Positions 44,662-57,400 of a stretch of 64,000 nucleotides of DNA are shown here, one piece after another. The stretch spans positions 59,093,683 through 59,157,682 of the forward strand of contig CM069590.1 of NCBI GenBank assembly GCA_035771175.1, written 5' to 3'. The notes under the pieces were generated by a model. That model was not told the DNA's origin. It saw only the letters and a program-made list of their open reading frames with translations, and did not search any database. The stretch's first letter is position 1. The number at the start of each line of letters is the position of its first letter. Both the position numbers and the translations under genes were made by a program. This DNA is from Paratinospora sagittata (taxonomy: Eukaryota; Streptophyta; Magnoliopsida; Ranunculales; Menispermaceae).

Positions 44662-46306
44662 CTCGCTCTCTTATCCTTCTGTTTCTCTCTCGTGCGGGCT
44701 CTCTGAACCTTCGCTTGTCCTTGTAGTTGAACCTTCACTTGTCCTTGTAGTGAAATGGAGGGAAACACCTCTTTATACTTCTTCTAATTTCGTCGGTTTC
44801 ATTCTGGTTCCACTGGAGATGGACAGCTGTCTGCCTAGGATGCCGTTCATTTCAAAACCTTTTTTTGATGGTTATTCCCGTCAAAGAGAACTTTCAAAAT
44901 TCCGGAAATTTCTAAATAATGTCTTATATAGTAAAGGAAAATGCTAAAATAATATCTGTTAAACACTATTAAATTATTCAAAATCACGTATCAATACATG
45001 ATTCAAGGCGATTTAGTGGTATATGGGTAATGTACACTTTAGATGTATATATTAGATGTCAATATAATAGTGTTCGTATAGAAATCTTTCTGTTATAATT
45101 GTTACATTTTTTAATATGGAATTTTTATCCGTGACATTCTTAAACCTATACTTATTCTATTTTCTAAACTGGTAGTGCGTCCACTTTTAGTAAAATTCTT
45201 AAATATTTTAACTTATGCCTAGCTTGAATTTAGAATGATGTAATTAATAATTTTGAATATCAATTTTTTAAATGGTTAACCTCTCCGTCAAGAGATATAA
45301 GTGAGTTTTTTTTTTTTTCTTTTTTTTTTTTATTTGAAGCCATGGTGGTTGTCTTGAACTTTTGTAATCCTTATGAGCAAAGTTCGACTCTTTGTACTGT
45401 AAGATTTATTTAACGAGGGGTCTCGATTATTATAGGGAGCAAGAGCCATCTTGTCTCGTGGTTGTTAGCTCACTATTTTTTTTTTTCACGTGGTATCCTT
45501 ATTCTTTAGGGTAAACTAATTTGCGTTTGAGCACTGCAAGAGCATTAAGCGACTCTTTTCAAATGAGCGCGATTAAAATTGACACGAATTTTAATTCTGA
45601 AACCTCTTCTCCTCAATTACATTTAACATGGATTCTAATTATCAGCATCACATTAGGTATTAGCTCATTATCTTTAGGTCAATGTACCTCGTGCTGACTT
45701 TAGTGGCCCATTAATTGCGATTGTATTGTATTTCATTGTATATCGTATATTTATTTACAGGATATACTCAAAAAAATAGAGATTGAAATGTAAGTTACCT
45801 TAACCAAAAAAAGAAAAAAGAGGCTCAATGGTGCCTTTAGCTGTCGATATTTATTTAAGTGCTAATAGCAAATATTAGATTACTGTGGCAATAGAGTATT
45901 TAATGTTTAATTATCCTCAACTAACTTTTTTCACTACAATAACAATTTATCCATTTTATGCTTCCATACTCACACTTCTTTTTTTTATATATTGAGACAT
46001 TTTTTACCATTTCACTTTTACTGATAAATAATTTTATTTATTTATTTATTTTAACTCAATAAGACTAATAAAACTATGTTTACATATGATGTATCACAAA
46101 ACATTTCTTAAATAATCTCGTAAAAAAGGATCCAAAAGCTCGAGACCACTTCTTAAACCAAGCTTCATCGGCCCTTAAGCCCGTTTGGACACCGGAGGGG
46201 CCAGGGCATAGCGCCAACGAAAGGAAAGGTTTCCTAAACCCTTCTTTCCCTAAAACCTCACGCAGCAACGGGGCGGCATTCTTCCATCACCACTCAAAGC
46301 TTCACA
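44662..46306. other. Intergenic region between divergent SEC11 and RH28
   Basis: It must contain both promoters. The SEC11 side has a CT-rich leader just above its ATG, and a duplicated CTTGTCCTTGTAGT near 44715-44753. The RH28 side, from about 46120, is GC-richer than the middle, which is AT-rich with T-runs (45308-45332). No gene was recognised; the frame at 44474-44947 is the antisense of SEC11. Confidence 0.5.
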
Positions 46307-49300
46307 ATGGACGAAGAATTCGTATTCGAACCACCGAGCGACGAAGAAATTGAAACCGTAGAAGAAGAAGAAGAAGAAGAAGAAGAGATCGAAGCTAAAA
46401 AAAAATCTCAATCTCCATGGGAGTTCGCATCGTACTCAGAGTCAGTTGCGGAAGAACACGCGCGAAGAAGCACGACCTCCATAGATTTCAAGATATCCAA
46501 AGCGCGAGAAGAACGCGTGCTCCGAATCCCTAATCGCGGCGACGAAGACGAGGACAGTGGTTCCGAATCAGACAAGCAAGTAAGCTTTTTCTTCACAGAT
46601 TAGTCAGTTCAGAGTAATGTTTTCGAACTCATGAAAGAACGTTTACGATTTTGCAGGAAAATTACGAACTAGACGAAGGTGAAGAAGGAACAAAGGACGG
46701 AGATTCTAAGTCTTTCTTCGCGCCGTCTGATAGAGCTTCGTTTCATGCGAATTCGTTCATAGAGCTTAATCTTTCCCGGCCGCTGCTTCGAGCGTGTGAA
46801 GCGTTAGGGTATCATAAGCCGACGCCTATCCAGGTTTAATTTTATGCGAAATTTCAGTTTTTATTTTTTATTCAGCAGTTATTTTCTCTTAAATATTGAT
46901 CTCTATGAATTTATTTGCAGGCAGCGTGCGTTCCTATAGCCTTAACTGGGCGTGATATCTGTGGGAGTGCTATAACTGGTTCTGGAAAGGTAATGCTGAC
47001 GTAGTATTTAAATTCTATTTGGTACTGACATTGCCCTGCCAAGGACTGGTTCTTGCTCGACCTAGTTGTGAGAGAACATCTTGGTCCTTTTTGGGATTGG
47101 GTGTCAAATTAATGGTGCAAAATTAAATACGTGGGAGCATAATGTAGAAGAAAGAAAAACTTACTGCACGCTGGTGTGAGCATTTTATTTGAAATGCACC
47201 ATTGCTTGTTCTTGCCATTAGCATTATTTGTGGTGAAAGATTCCAATTTACAACTTTTTTTTTTTTTAATCAAAAAGGCCTAAAATGAAGTTTTTGTACA
47301 TGCAAACTGAAGGTCTCTTATAATCTTGTGGCTGCCTAACATAACGAATAATGATACGACTCAACCATGTTTTATTGCCACCATGAAAAAATTCAAGATA
47401 TAAATGCGCTTTTGGTCTTTGTGGTTGAAATAACATGTTTTGGTTTTCTTCATTTTTCAGACAGCTGCCTTTACCTTACCTGCATTGGAGAGACTTCTGT
47501 TCCGTCCAAAGCGCATACATGCAATCAGGGTCTTGGTTCTTACCCCAACTAGGGAATTGGCTGTACAGTAAGATATTTTAAATTTTTGTCTGTTGCTTCA
47601 ATCATGCTTTGTTTCATCTCATACACGTGAATTTCCTGGGAATTCTTATCCCTCATGGAACTGGACTGGACTTGATTGTTTCCCCATAGTTCTCATTTAA
47701 GTGGTGGTGTGGTTTACAAAAGTTCATACTAGATTTATTTATGGGATCAGATTGATCATAATTCATAACATTGTTATAAGCATGTCAATTGACTTTGTTT
47801 GTGCCGAGGAATACTTCAACGTAAAGCTTGTAATGTATATAATTGCCAACAAATCAATGGCAATAATGTTTAAGATCAACAAGTTGTTAGACTGTGATAG
47901 ACAATCAAGAATGAGTGCATTTGCAGGAATCTCAGCTCAATGGAGAATAAAGTGAGACAGAATCATCTTCATTGGAAAATGTTTATGTTAAATGGAAAGT
48001 TACATATTTAACCAAATGACCAATAATAAAAATGAGAGGTACAGTACAGCGAGGCAGATTTTCTAAATGGGAGAGTGCAGTCGAGATTAACTTTATATAT
48101 ACAATGAGAGTGTTTGAAAGCACAAGCAACTGATATGTGTTTCAAGATCAAGTTAATTGGCAAAATAGTGTTCATTTTTACTTGCATAGGTCATATATGA
48201 TGTAGATTATGGTGATAGCTATGAGGATTTCTAGTTTTAATTTGTCGATGGTTTGTCAAATGGAATTAATAAAAATTAATCTTTTTTTTTTAAAATATAT
48301 TGACAGGGTGCATAGTATGATCGAAAAACTTGCCCAATTTACAGATATCAGATGTTGCCTGGTTGTTGGTGGACTTTCAACTAAGGTATGCCTTTAAAAT
48401 TCTCTGTCTTGTTGTACTATCCTACTATTTCTGTCAAAACGTGGATGTTATATACTTCTTAGGTAGCATTTGACAACTCTAATCCAAAAAAAACTAGCTC
48501 TATTTTTTTTAGCTCTTCTTCAATAAGAGATTATTTTAATGGAGCTTATTTGAAATGTATTGTTTGGTAACCAATACTTTAACATCTAATTTTAGCTTAA
48601 AATTAGAGTTAGAACGTTTGGTATCTAACACATGATTTTCTTATTAGAGGGGCATTTGATGTCCTTTATGAAAATATTATTATTATTTTTATATACTATT
48701 TATAATAGAAAATATTCAATAATTAAATTAAATATTTTAAAAAATAAATTAAGCATTTCTCAAACATTTACTGATATATTAATTATATTTAGTTTTTAAA
48801 TATTATTATTATTATCTTTATTATTAATAATTAAATTAAATTTTCTTTTTTGGAGATAAAAGGAAAATTAAATTCATTAATGACGAGAGGAAAGAGAAAA
48901 GTATTCCTCCTCCTTTTAGTTTTGTTCGATTTATAGTTTAAGAACAAAGTTTTTTTTTTTGGGGATTAAGAAAGAAGAAACTAAAAAAATTGAAAAAGAA
49001 AAAAGAACACCCATTATTGCAGAGAGGGGAACCTCTCTGTGCAGTGTTTTCAGCGAAGAGGGAAACCCTCTCCCTCTCTCTAAGCTGTGAGAGAGAGAAT
49101 GCTTTACTCTGCGTTTTCTCTCTCTCACACAAAAAGTTTTGTAAAAAGAAAACTTGGAGAACTAGCAGATCTTTGATGTTGGTATATACTTGTAAAAAGA
49201 GAAATTTAGCAAACCAAAATCAATCCCCTCAATACAATTCAATGATACATTCCCAGATTAATTGTAAGATCCTATTTAAAATGTAGGTCATCACTAGCCA

Positions 49301-52300
49301 TATAACCTACCAATTGGAACAAGAATGAGAGACATCAGAACAGAGTTGATCAAAATAGCCTCAAATACAAGCAAAACAGTATTTCCCCTCTGCTCTCTCT
49401 CTATGCAGCGGGAAAATCCTCTCCACGAACACAGAGAGGGTCTCTCTCTGTCCCTGCGCAAAGGGAAAGCCCTTTTTGCATAAAGCGTAAAGAACCCCAA
49501 CCCTTTGCGATTATGATTTTTTTCCTAGTTTTTTCATTCTCATCTTTGAAATACTGTAATTGAAAATTGATATTAAAGGGTTAGAAGGCGATCGAAGTTT
49601 AATGGTGGTACGAGGGAAGAAAGATAATGAAGAAGAATTGATGGGGTTTTTGGAATTTTGAAAATTCTAACCTCTATCCGCATTAGAGGTTTCAAGCTGT
49701 AAAAAAATAAGCAAATTTTTTTTTTTTACTTTTTTAAGTAGAGGTTTAACCTCTTATTTTTGGTAAACCTCTATTTTTTTTTGGAGTTTTTAAAATACAT
49801 ACCAAACACTATATTTTTTACTAAACTCTATTTCAATTAGAGTTTTGGTGAAATAGAGGAAAGAAACAGAGTTGCCTAACACCCCCTTGGTCTAGTTTCA
49901 GCATCTCGTAGAAATCTATAATTGAGAGTCTGAGACTATGTCTAGTTGGTCACTAGATCTCTGAACTTGTTTACATTGTCATGAATTATTTCTAGGATAT
50001 CAAATCAGTAATTCTGTTGTTGTTGATTTTTTTTTTTTTTTTTTTGTGATTCTTGAGCTTGTGGTGCATTTAAATGTTCTTATGTTTAGTAGCCAAATTC
50101 TGTGTAGTGATTACTTTACTATTAGTTGACTTACATTTGCAACAGATACTTGCAATTCTTGTATTTGCAATAGGTACTTCTAATCCTGAGTTTGAAACCT
50201 AACTCAGTGGAATTATGTTTAATTCAGATGCAAGAGGTGGCACTAAGATCAATGCCTGATATTGTTGTGGCCACTCCAGGACGGATGATAGATCATTTAC
50301 GCAATTCCCAGTCTGTTGCACTAGAAGATCTTGCTGTCCTAATCCTCGATGAAGCTGATCGCCTTCTGGAGCTTGGATTTAGTGCTGAAATCCATGAGCT
50401 GGTATCCTTTCTTTTGATTTGTTTACTTTTTGTCTTTTGTTTAATGTTGGTTTCAGCATTCCTTTGATGCTAAATTCTCCTATGATTTTCAATAGTCATT
50501 TATTCAGATATACTAACTTCTGTTTTTGACCCTACCCCACTTACCTACCCTCCCAGAGCTCTTGTTCTACTCCACAATATATCAGTGTGTTTCCGGATTG
50601 CGCAACATTCTACTCCATAATGTCTGATTGTTTTTACTAGGATATTGTGAAATGCATACTTATGTCTAATTGGTTTCTTTGCCGTGCTCCAGAAATATTA
50701 TACACTTCAAATACTTGTGACTTTACTTCTGGTGCTTCTTTATGCACTGGCCCTATTTCTGGAGCTTTCTATCTTTACTCATTGTCTGTGATAAATTACT
50801 CAGTGCATGCGATTAAATGCAGTTTATTGTTTGGGGAAAGAAAAGAAAAAAGTGAAAGACTACTAAAATATTTTGTGTTCTTTATTCTTGCATAGATGTA
50901 TAACAATCATGTTAATGAAATATTTGTGCCTGGAAATAGTAGAACTTGTGTTTTCAACTAAATCACTTGTTTTCTAGGTTCGCCTCTGCCCTAAACGGAG
51001 ACAAACGATGCTTTTTTCAGCTACTATGACTGAAGAAGTTGATGAGTTGATCAAGCTTTCTTTAACCAGACCTCTGCGCCTTTCTGCCGATCCATCCACA
51101 AAGCGCCCTGCAACACTGACTGAGGAGTAATTCTTTTATTCTCCTTCCAATAATCTGAATTTTGACGTCCTTTACGTGAGACTTAATAGTTTATTATAGT
51201 TTTGTGTTTATAGTTTTAGTACTTGCAAATTATAGTCAAGAGAGCTTAGTTTAGTTTAATCTCTTCGATGCAGGGTGGTCAGGATACGCCGTATGCGTGA
51301 AGTAAATCAAGAGGCTGTTCTTCTCTCATTGTGCTCAAAGACTTTTACATCTAAAGTGATTATTTTCAGGTTTTTATTCCCTCAAACTGTAATTGAGTGG
51401 TTGCCATTCTATTTAGCTAAATTAGCTTGTCTATCAATGTTTCATGCAATCCGGAGTATGGGAGGGCTCCATCTTTGATGTAGAACTTGAATCAGTTGGT
51501 TTACTTTATGTAAACATGCTAACACAATTGAGAAAGGATAGAACTTGAATGAATGAAGTCGGTTTTTATCAGCTTTGAAGTTGTTGGGATGTCCTTATTT
51601 ATTTTTTAAAAATGTTCATATATTCTCAATGTTACTTTTTTTTGAGAAGCGGTATATTCTCATTGTTATTACTTACAATCAATTCAATTATGACCTTAGT
51701 AAGCTTTACTGCTTTATGCTAGCAGTCTTTGTCAATTTTCTTTTTCTGGCTTTCTTTTCAGCATTTTTTTGAGATCAACACAAGTTTATTAATTTAATGA
51801 TTCTTATGACAGTGGAACAAAACTGGCTGCACATAGATTGAAGATCTTGTTTGGATTAGCTGGCTTGAAAGCTGCTGAGCTCCATGGAAATCTTACCCAA
51901 GTCCAACGACTCGATGTAACTTTTTTTTTTTTTCCATGCTTCTATCTAAAATCTTATTTATTAGATTTTAGAGAAACTATGCTGCTAAGGATTAGTCTTC
52001 CATAGTGTCGTTAATCGAGGAAATGTATTAATTTGGTCTTGAGATCATTGCTCTTTGGGAAAACCTATTCATTAGATTTAATTTTTGCAGTAATATAGAA
52101 GGGTGAGCTTTGGCACAACGGTTGATGTTGTTCTATTGTGACTTGGAGGTCATGAGTTTTAATCCAAAAATAATCTCTCCAATATGGAGTAAGGTTACAT
52201 GCATTATCTCTTCCCTAAGCTTTGCAATGTCGGGAGCTTCATGCATTGAGTACACCATTTCTATAGTACTATACTTAACTCAAATCAACTCAACTAAACT

Positions 52301-54407
52301 TTTTCCCAACTACATGGGGTCGGCTACGTGAATCCACTTCCTCCATTATGCTTTATTGAGGGCTAAGTCGACATTCAAATTACAAGAAGTTAAATCTTTT
52401 TTAATTATCTTTGTCCATATTATTTTAGGTCTACCTTTACCTCCATTGTTACCATCTAGTGTTAATAGGTTATTTTTCCTAACTGGTGCATCTGAAGGTT
52501 TACGTTGTATGTGTTCAAACCACCTTAGTTGGTTCTCTCTCATTTTGTCTCAAACATTGTTCAAAAATTTCTCGAAATTCGGCGAACTTCCATGATTTTT
52601 TTCCTTTTTTTTACCACCGAAGTACGAAGTGGATGTAAAATAAAAAATACAAAAAATTGCGGAAATAATTCGATAAACTTCCATAAAATTTCTATTTTTC
52701 AATTAAAAAATGCAAAAATTCGACAAAAATCTATAAAATTCTACAAAATTTGATGGAATTCGACAGAGAAGTAAAAAAATGTTATTTCATCAATAGAAAA
52801 CAAAAAAATACCAATAATTATGTATTATTTTCAACTTCATCAACCAACATAGCAATATAAATTTTACAAAATAGTTTAACAAGCTAACAAATTATGTAGT
52901 TTATGGGATATGTTTTACCAAAAAGAGAAGAAAAGAAGTAAATAAATAAATAAATAAACTTAAAAATAAATTAAAAGAGTTCCCAAAGCCATCTTCTTTT
53001 AGTTAACTCTTATAAAACAAGATTAAAGAACAATACATTTAAATAATAAACTAATAAATTAAACATGGTAGAATTCAAACTAGCAAAGTATATGATTGAG
53101 AAGCAAGCCACCACAAAATTAAATATCAAAACAAAGAAAAGAAATTAAGACCAAAAGCCATAATTTCAAATTCATCAACCCACTTAACAAGATTGATTTT
53201 GTTAGGTCACTTATTGGTATTTTTATGTATTAAAAGTGTCTATTTATATTAGTTTTTAGCTTATACTACAATAAATCTAGATATTTAAGCATATATGCAA
53301 AAATTCTCTAAACTTCTCTAATTTAGCGAATTTTTACAAAAATTCTCCTTGTCGAATTAAACTTTTCTGAATTAATTCCAATTTTCAAGTGCCGAAGTCA
53401 AGTAGAAATCGAATTTTCGATCCTTGATCTCAAATTGGTGCTACTTCTACCATTTTCCAAATATGTTCCTTTTTAATTTTATCTTTTAAAGTCTTACCAT
53501 ATATCCATCTATAGTACTATCATGCGGGTAAAAGTATTTGAGGAAAAAAAATTTAGTCATGCCTTAATTTCCTAATATGACTCATAATGTGGGCCACCCA
53601 AGCTAGTCCACCATAAGTGTTTTGTAACAGATCACTTTCATTGGCCGACTCCAACCAAAGAAAAATTCCACAAATTTAAAGTAACAACTTCCTCAAAATC
53701 TCTTAACCCCCAATTTTCCACTATTTTGTTGATGTAATGTCATATTTTTAGGCTTTCTGGAAAGCATTTTATTTGTGCCTTCATCATAATCAGTCCCATC
53801 AGTTCAGTGGTTTGTTTCTCATCTTCCTCCACTGTTTTAGAGGCCCTCTACATAAAGACAATTGCATGCAAGATTGAACACGTGGCTTCAAATGTCTCTT
53901 ATCAACTGACATTTTTATCAAGTAAATGCCAATATGAGGCTTTACTATGTGCTGCTTTGGAGCTCTACATGTGGCACTAGGTTTCAAAGATCACGAACTT
54001 TATCTGCAGGAAATTCTAATTTTTAATCTTGAACTAATAATCAACATTTGTTTTGTGGCATGTTACATGCTTGTTGAAGGTGATGTTTATCTTCCAAATT
54101 TCTCTTATTTTTCTGGCTCATGTCCATATTTAATAGGTTGAAATGTCTGGATGTCCCAATTGGTTGGTGCCTATCTGGAATTTCTCATTTGCTATATATA
54201 CCAGGTCCATTGAGAAAAGAAAAGAAAAGGTCTTGGATAAGTCATCCCTGATCGAAGCCAATACTTAAAAGACATCCTATTGGACCTTTTTTGTTAGCCT
54301 TTTGGATGCATAAGAATCAGTTGTCAGTTGTATTTACAAGCACACCCGTTCTAATTCCATAGTACACATTAAGTTTTTGGTCTAGTGTTGAATATATATT
54401 TGGTATT

Positions 54408-54451
<44 letters not shown>

Positions 54452-57400
54452 TGATTAATTAAATATCTCGTTCTAATTCCATAGTACACATAAAGTTTTT
54501 GATCCAGTGTTGAATACATATTTGGTATTGGCTCTAATGTTTTAGTATTACTTTATAGGCTTTGGAACTCTTTAGGAAGCAGGAAGTGGATTTTCTTATT
54601 GCAACTGACGTTGCTGCTCGTGTAAGTAGAAAGAAATTCTATTTGAAGTCTTTTTTTTTTATCCTAATCGTCAGGCGTATTTATGGATACAAATGTTTTT
54701 GACATTTTGTAATGTGGGATGATCTTTTCTATTTGGTCATGTTTTTGAACTGGTTAAGACTAGATATTATTGGAAAGTTCTTGTGAGAAATTTCCCTCAG
54801 TTTTCTAAGGTCTCTATGGCCGTTCTGTTCAAATGGCGTGCTCCAAAAGAACTAGCATTAGCAAGTAAAGGACATCACCACCTCTTTGTGACAAGGACTA
54901 ACCCTTTTGCTGGCTTTCTTCAGGGCCTGGACATAATTGGAGTACAAACAGTTATAAACTTCGCATGTCCTCGTGACCTTACTAGGTGAGTTTGAATTTC
55001 TTTGACTGTTATAATATCTGTAAAAGATGGCTAGCTGGTTTTCTTTCTTATTATTTGAGGAAACTGCAATTTTTCTTCTTTATGGAGCCACCAAATTTCT
55101 GAGTGGCTGCAGAGACTTGTGTGACTAATTTGGCCAGTGTTTCAAGGCGTCGCTTAGGTGTTTTCTCTCTAAAATGCCTAGGCGCATTGCTAGGCAGGGG
55201 TGGGGTTTTGTGCAAATATTTAAAAAGTTTAGGGTGCTCTTTCTAATTTAAAAAAAAGCTTTAAAAATGGAAACCCCCCCTTTCTACAGTAAATCCTCGA
55301 ACTTCTTTTTCCCTAAGCCCATTTTTTCTATTTGCTTCGACCAAGAAACGCCGTCAAAATCTCTGGCAATCGTTGAAATTTCTAGCGACTGTCGTCAACC
55401 CTCTACGACCCTCCGGTGAAAGATATTTGCTGCCCAACAATTTGTGGACATGATTTTAATTAGTATGAAGTGTTTTTTATGATTTTATGATAATTTAACA
55501 TTCATTATATAATATAGTTAAATATATATATAATTATGTATATGAACTATCTAGGGACTTGTAAATAATTAATTAATTATCTAGGGACTTATAAATAAAT
55601 ATTTTTTATCGCCTAGGCCACGTCAAGGCTACGCTTTGCCTAGACATCGCCTTGGCGCCTTGAAAACACTGAATTCTTTTCAAACATGCATGCATTGTTA
55701 TTATTTTCTCTGTTGTGCTTCTGTATGGGTTATGAATGTTCACCTTGTGCTTACTTATCTCACATTTTCCTCATTGAATCTCATCAGGCAGAAAGCATTA
55801 TTGCTGTGATTCTCAGAGTTTAAAATGGTGTCCATGTCTATTTGGACTTGTGCAGTTGTGCTAAATTGAATTGTAGTAGTGAATCATGAAGAATAGGACT
55901 ATATTGGTTATTGACAGAGGCTTATCGTTGACCATTTAGACATTGGGCTTGGTAAAAATGATGACCAGATTTGCCATTATGCTAGGGAAATCAACTGTTG
56001 AAATGTCTTACTTTTCAGATTTTTTTTTCCTCTAAAGAAAATTGTAAATTGTGAGATTTATAAAATTTGAATTGGGACTCTTACAATTTTGATGGGCTCA
56101 TCTCTTTTTGTTCTCAAGTACAGCTATGTTCATCGAGTGGGTCGTACTGCAAGAGCTGGAAGAGAAGGATATGCTGTAACATTTGTCACCGACAATGATC
56201 GATCTGTTTTAAAATCCATTGTGAGCACTTTACTTACGTGATAGCTTTATAACTCCAACTTATATCATTAAAAGAAAAGCTTCTTAGAATGATTAATTTT
56301 CATTTTTATTCTCTATTTAATATTTATATCTTGTTTAAAGATGGACTTTTTTTTTTTAATCTGTAGCGACCATATGGTGAAAAGTTGGTTTAGTGCCTAA
56401 GATCTCCTTCGAGTGGTTTTAAAGTCTACTAAAACTTTTATGAACTTTGTTTGATGCTTAAACCGTGGGGAGATTTAGTAAATAATTTTGTTCTTTGCTT
56501 TAGGTTGGAGAGGAAGAAGTCTTTTAAGTGTGGTCCCTCATCTTTCTTCCTTTGTTTCTTTTTTCTTGATATGAATTCAAAGAATGCAAAAAAAGTTTCG
56601 AAAGCAATCACCAAGGTTCTATTTCTCCACATTGAGTTCAATGGTTGAGATTGCTCCATTTTGACTTGGAGATCCCAAATTCCTATCTGAAAACAGCACA
56701 GTTTTCATTTTTTATCATTAAAAACAAATTTTTCTTGATTCAGATAGTGTATTCAATATTGATTCTTATTGTTAATCCAAAATTTTTAGTAAGCTTAACA
56801 GTGTATTTTTAAGCTTAATAATTGTAGGGTTATTGTTCAAGCTAAATGATCAAACAGAACCTAGTGAAGTGAAATTGAACTAAACCATTTCAAGATTCAA
56901 ACTAATCAAACTGACCGAACTGGACCAATTTTTTTAGGTTTCATTTGGTTTAGGATGGTACTATGGATAAGTTAGGTTTGGTTAGAAAATTTTGAAACAG
57001 GTTTGGTTTTGTATAGCAGAGAACTGAACCAAATCAACCTATGCTCACCCTAGAAGTTACCTTTTTTTGGTGTCTTGCTGGTCATATGTACTAAAACTTT
57101 TGAATGCTTTTGATTACTACAAAATTATTTATCTGGTAAGCTTGAATTTTTGTAACAGGCAAAGAGAGCGGGTTCAAAATTGAGGAGTCGGATAGTTGCA
57201 GAGCAGTCAATATCTAAATGGTGCCATATAATTGAGCAAATGGAAGATCAATTTGCTGCTATTCTTCAGGAAGAGAGGTTTTTGGTTTCACATATGATTT
57301 TTTTTTCTTTCTTATTAATTTGGTTTAGCAAATAATTTTGCCATTAATAGCTCATGCATCTTGATTAAATCAATTCCATGTGCAGGGAAGAGAGAGCTTT

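Noticed and set aside
44474..44947. 157-residue plus-strand open frame
   Set aside because: It is antisense to SEC11 exon 1 and its first intron and leader; the minus-strand SEC11 reading has clear homology and splice sites.
54783..54989. Independent 68-residue gene
   Set aside because: It is intronic sequence running into RH28 exon 11 ([18 protein letters not shown]); the downstream part is the helicase.
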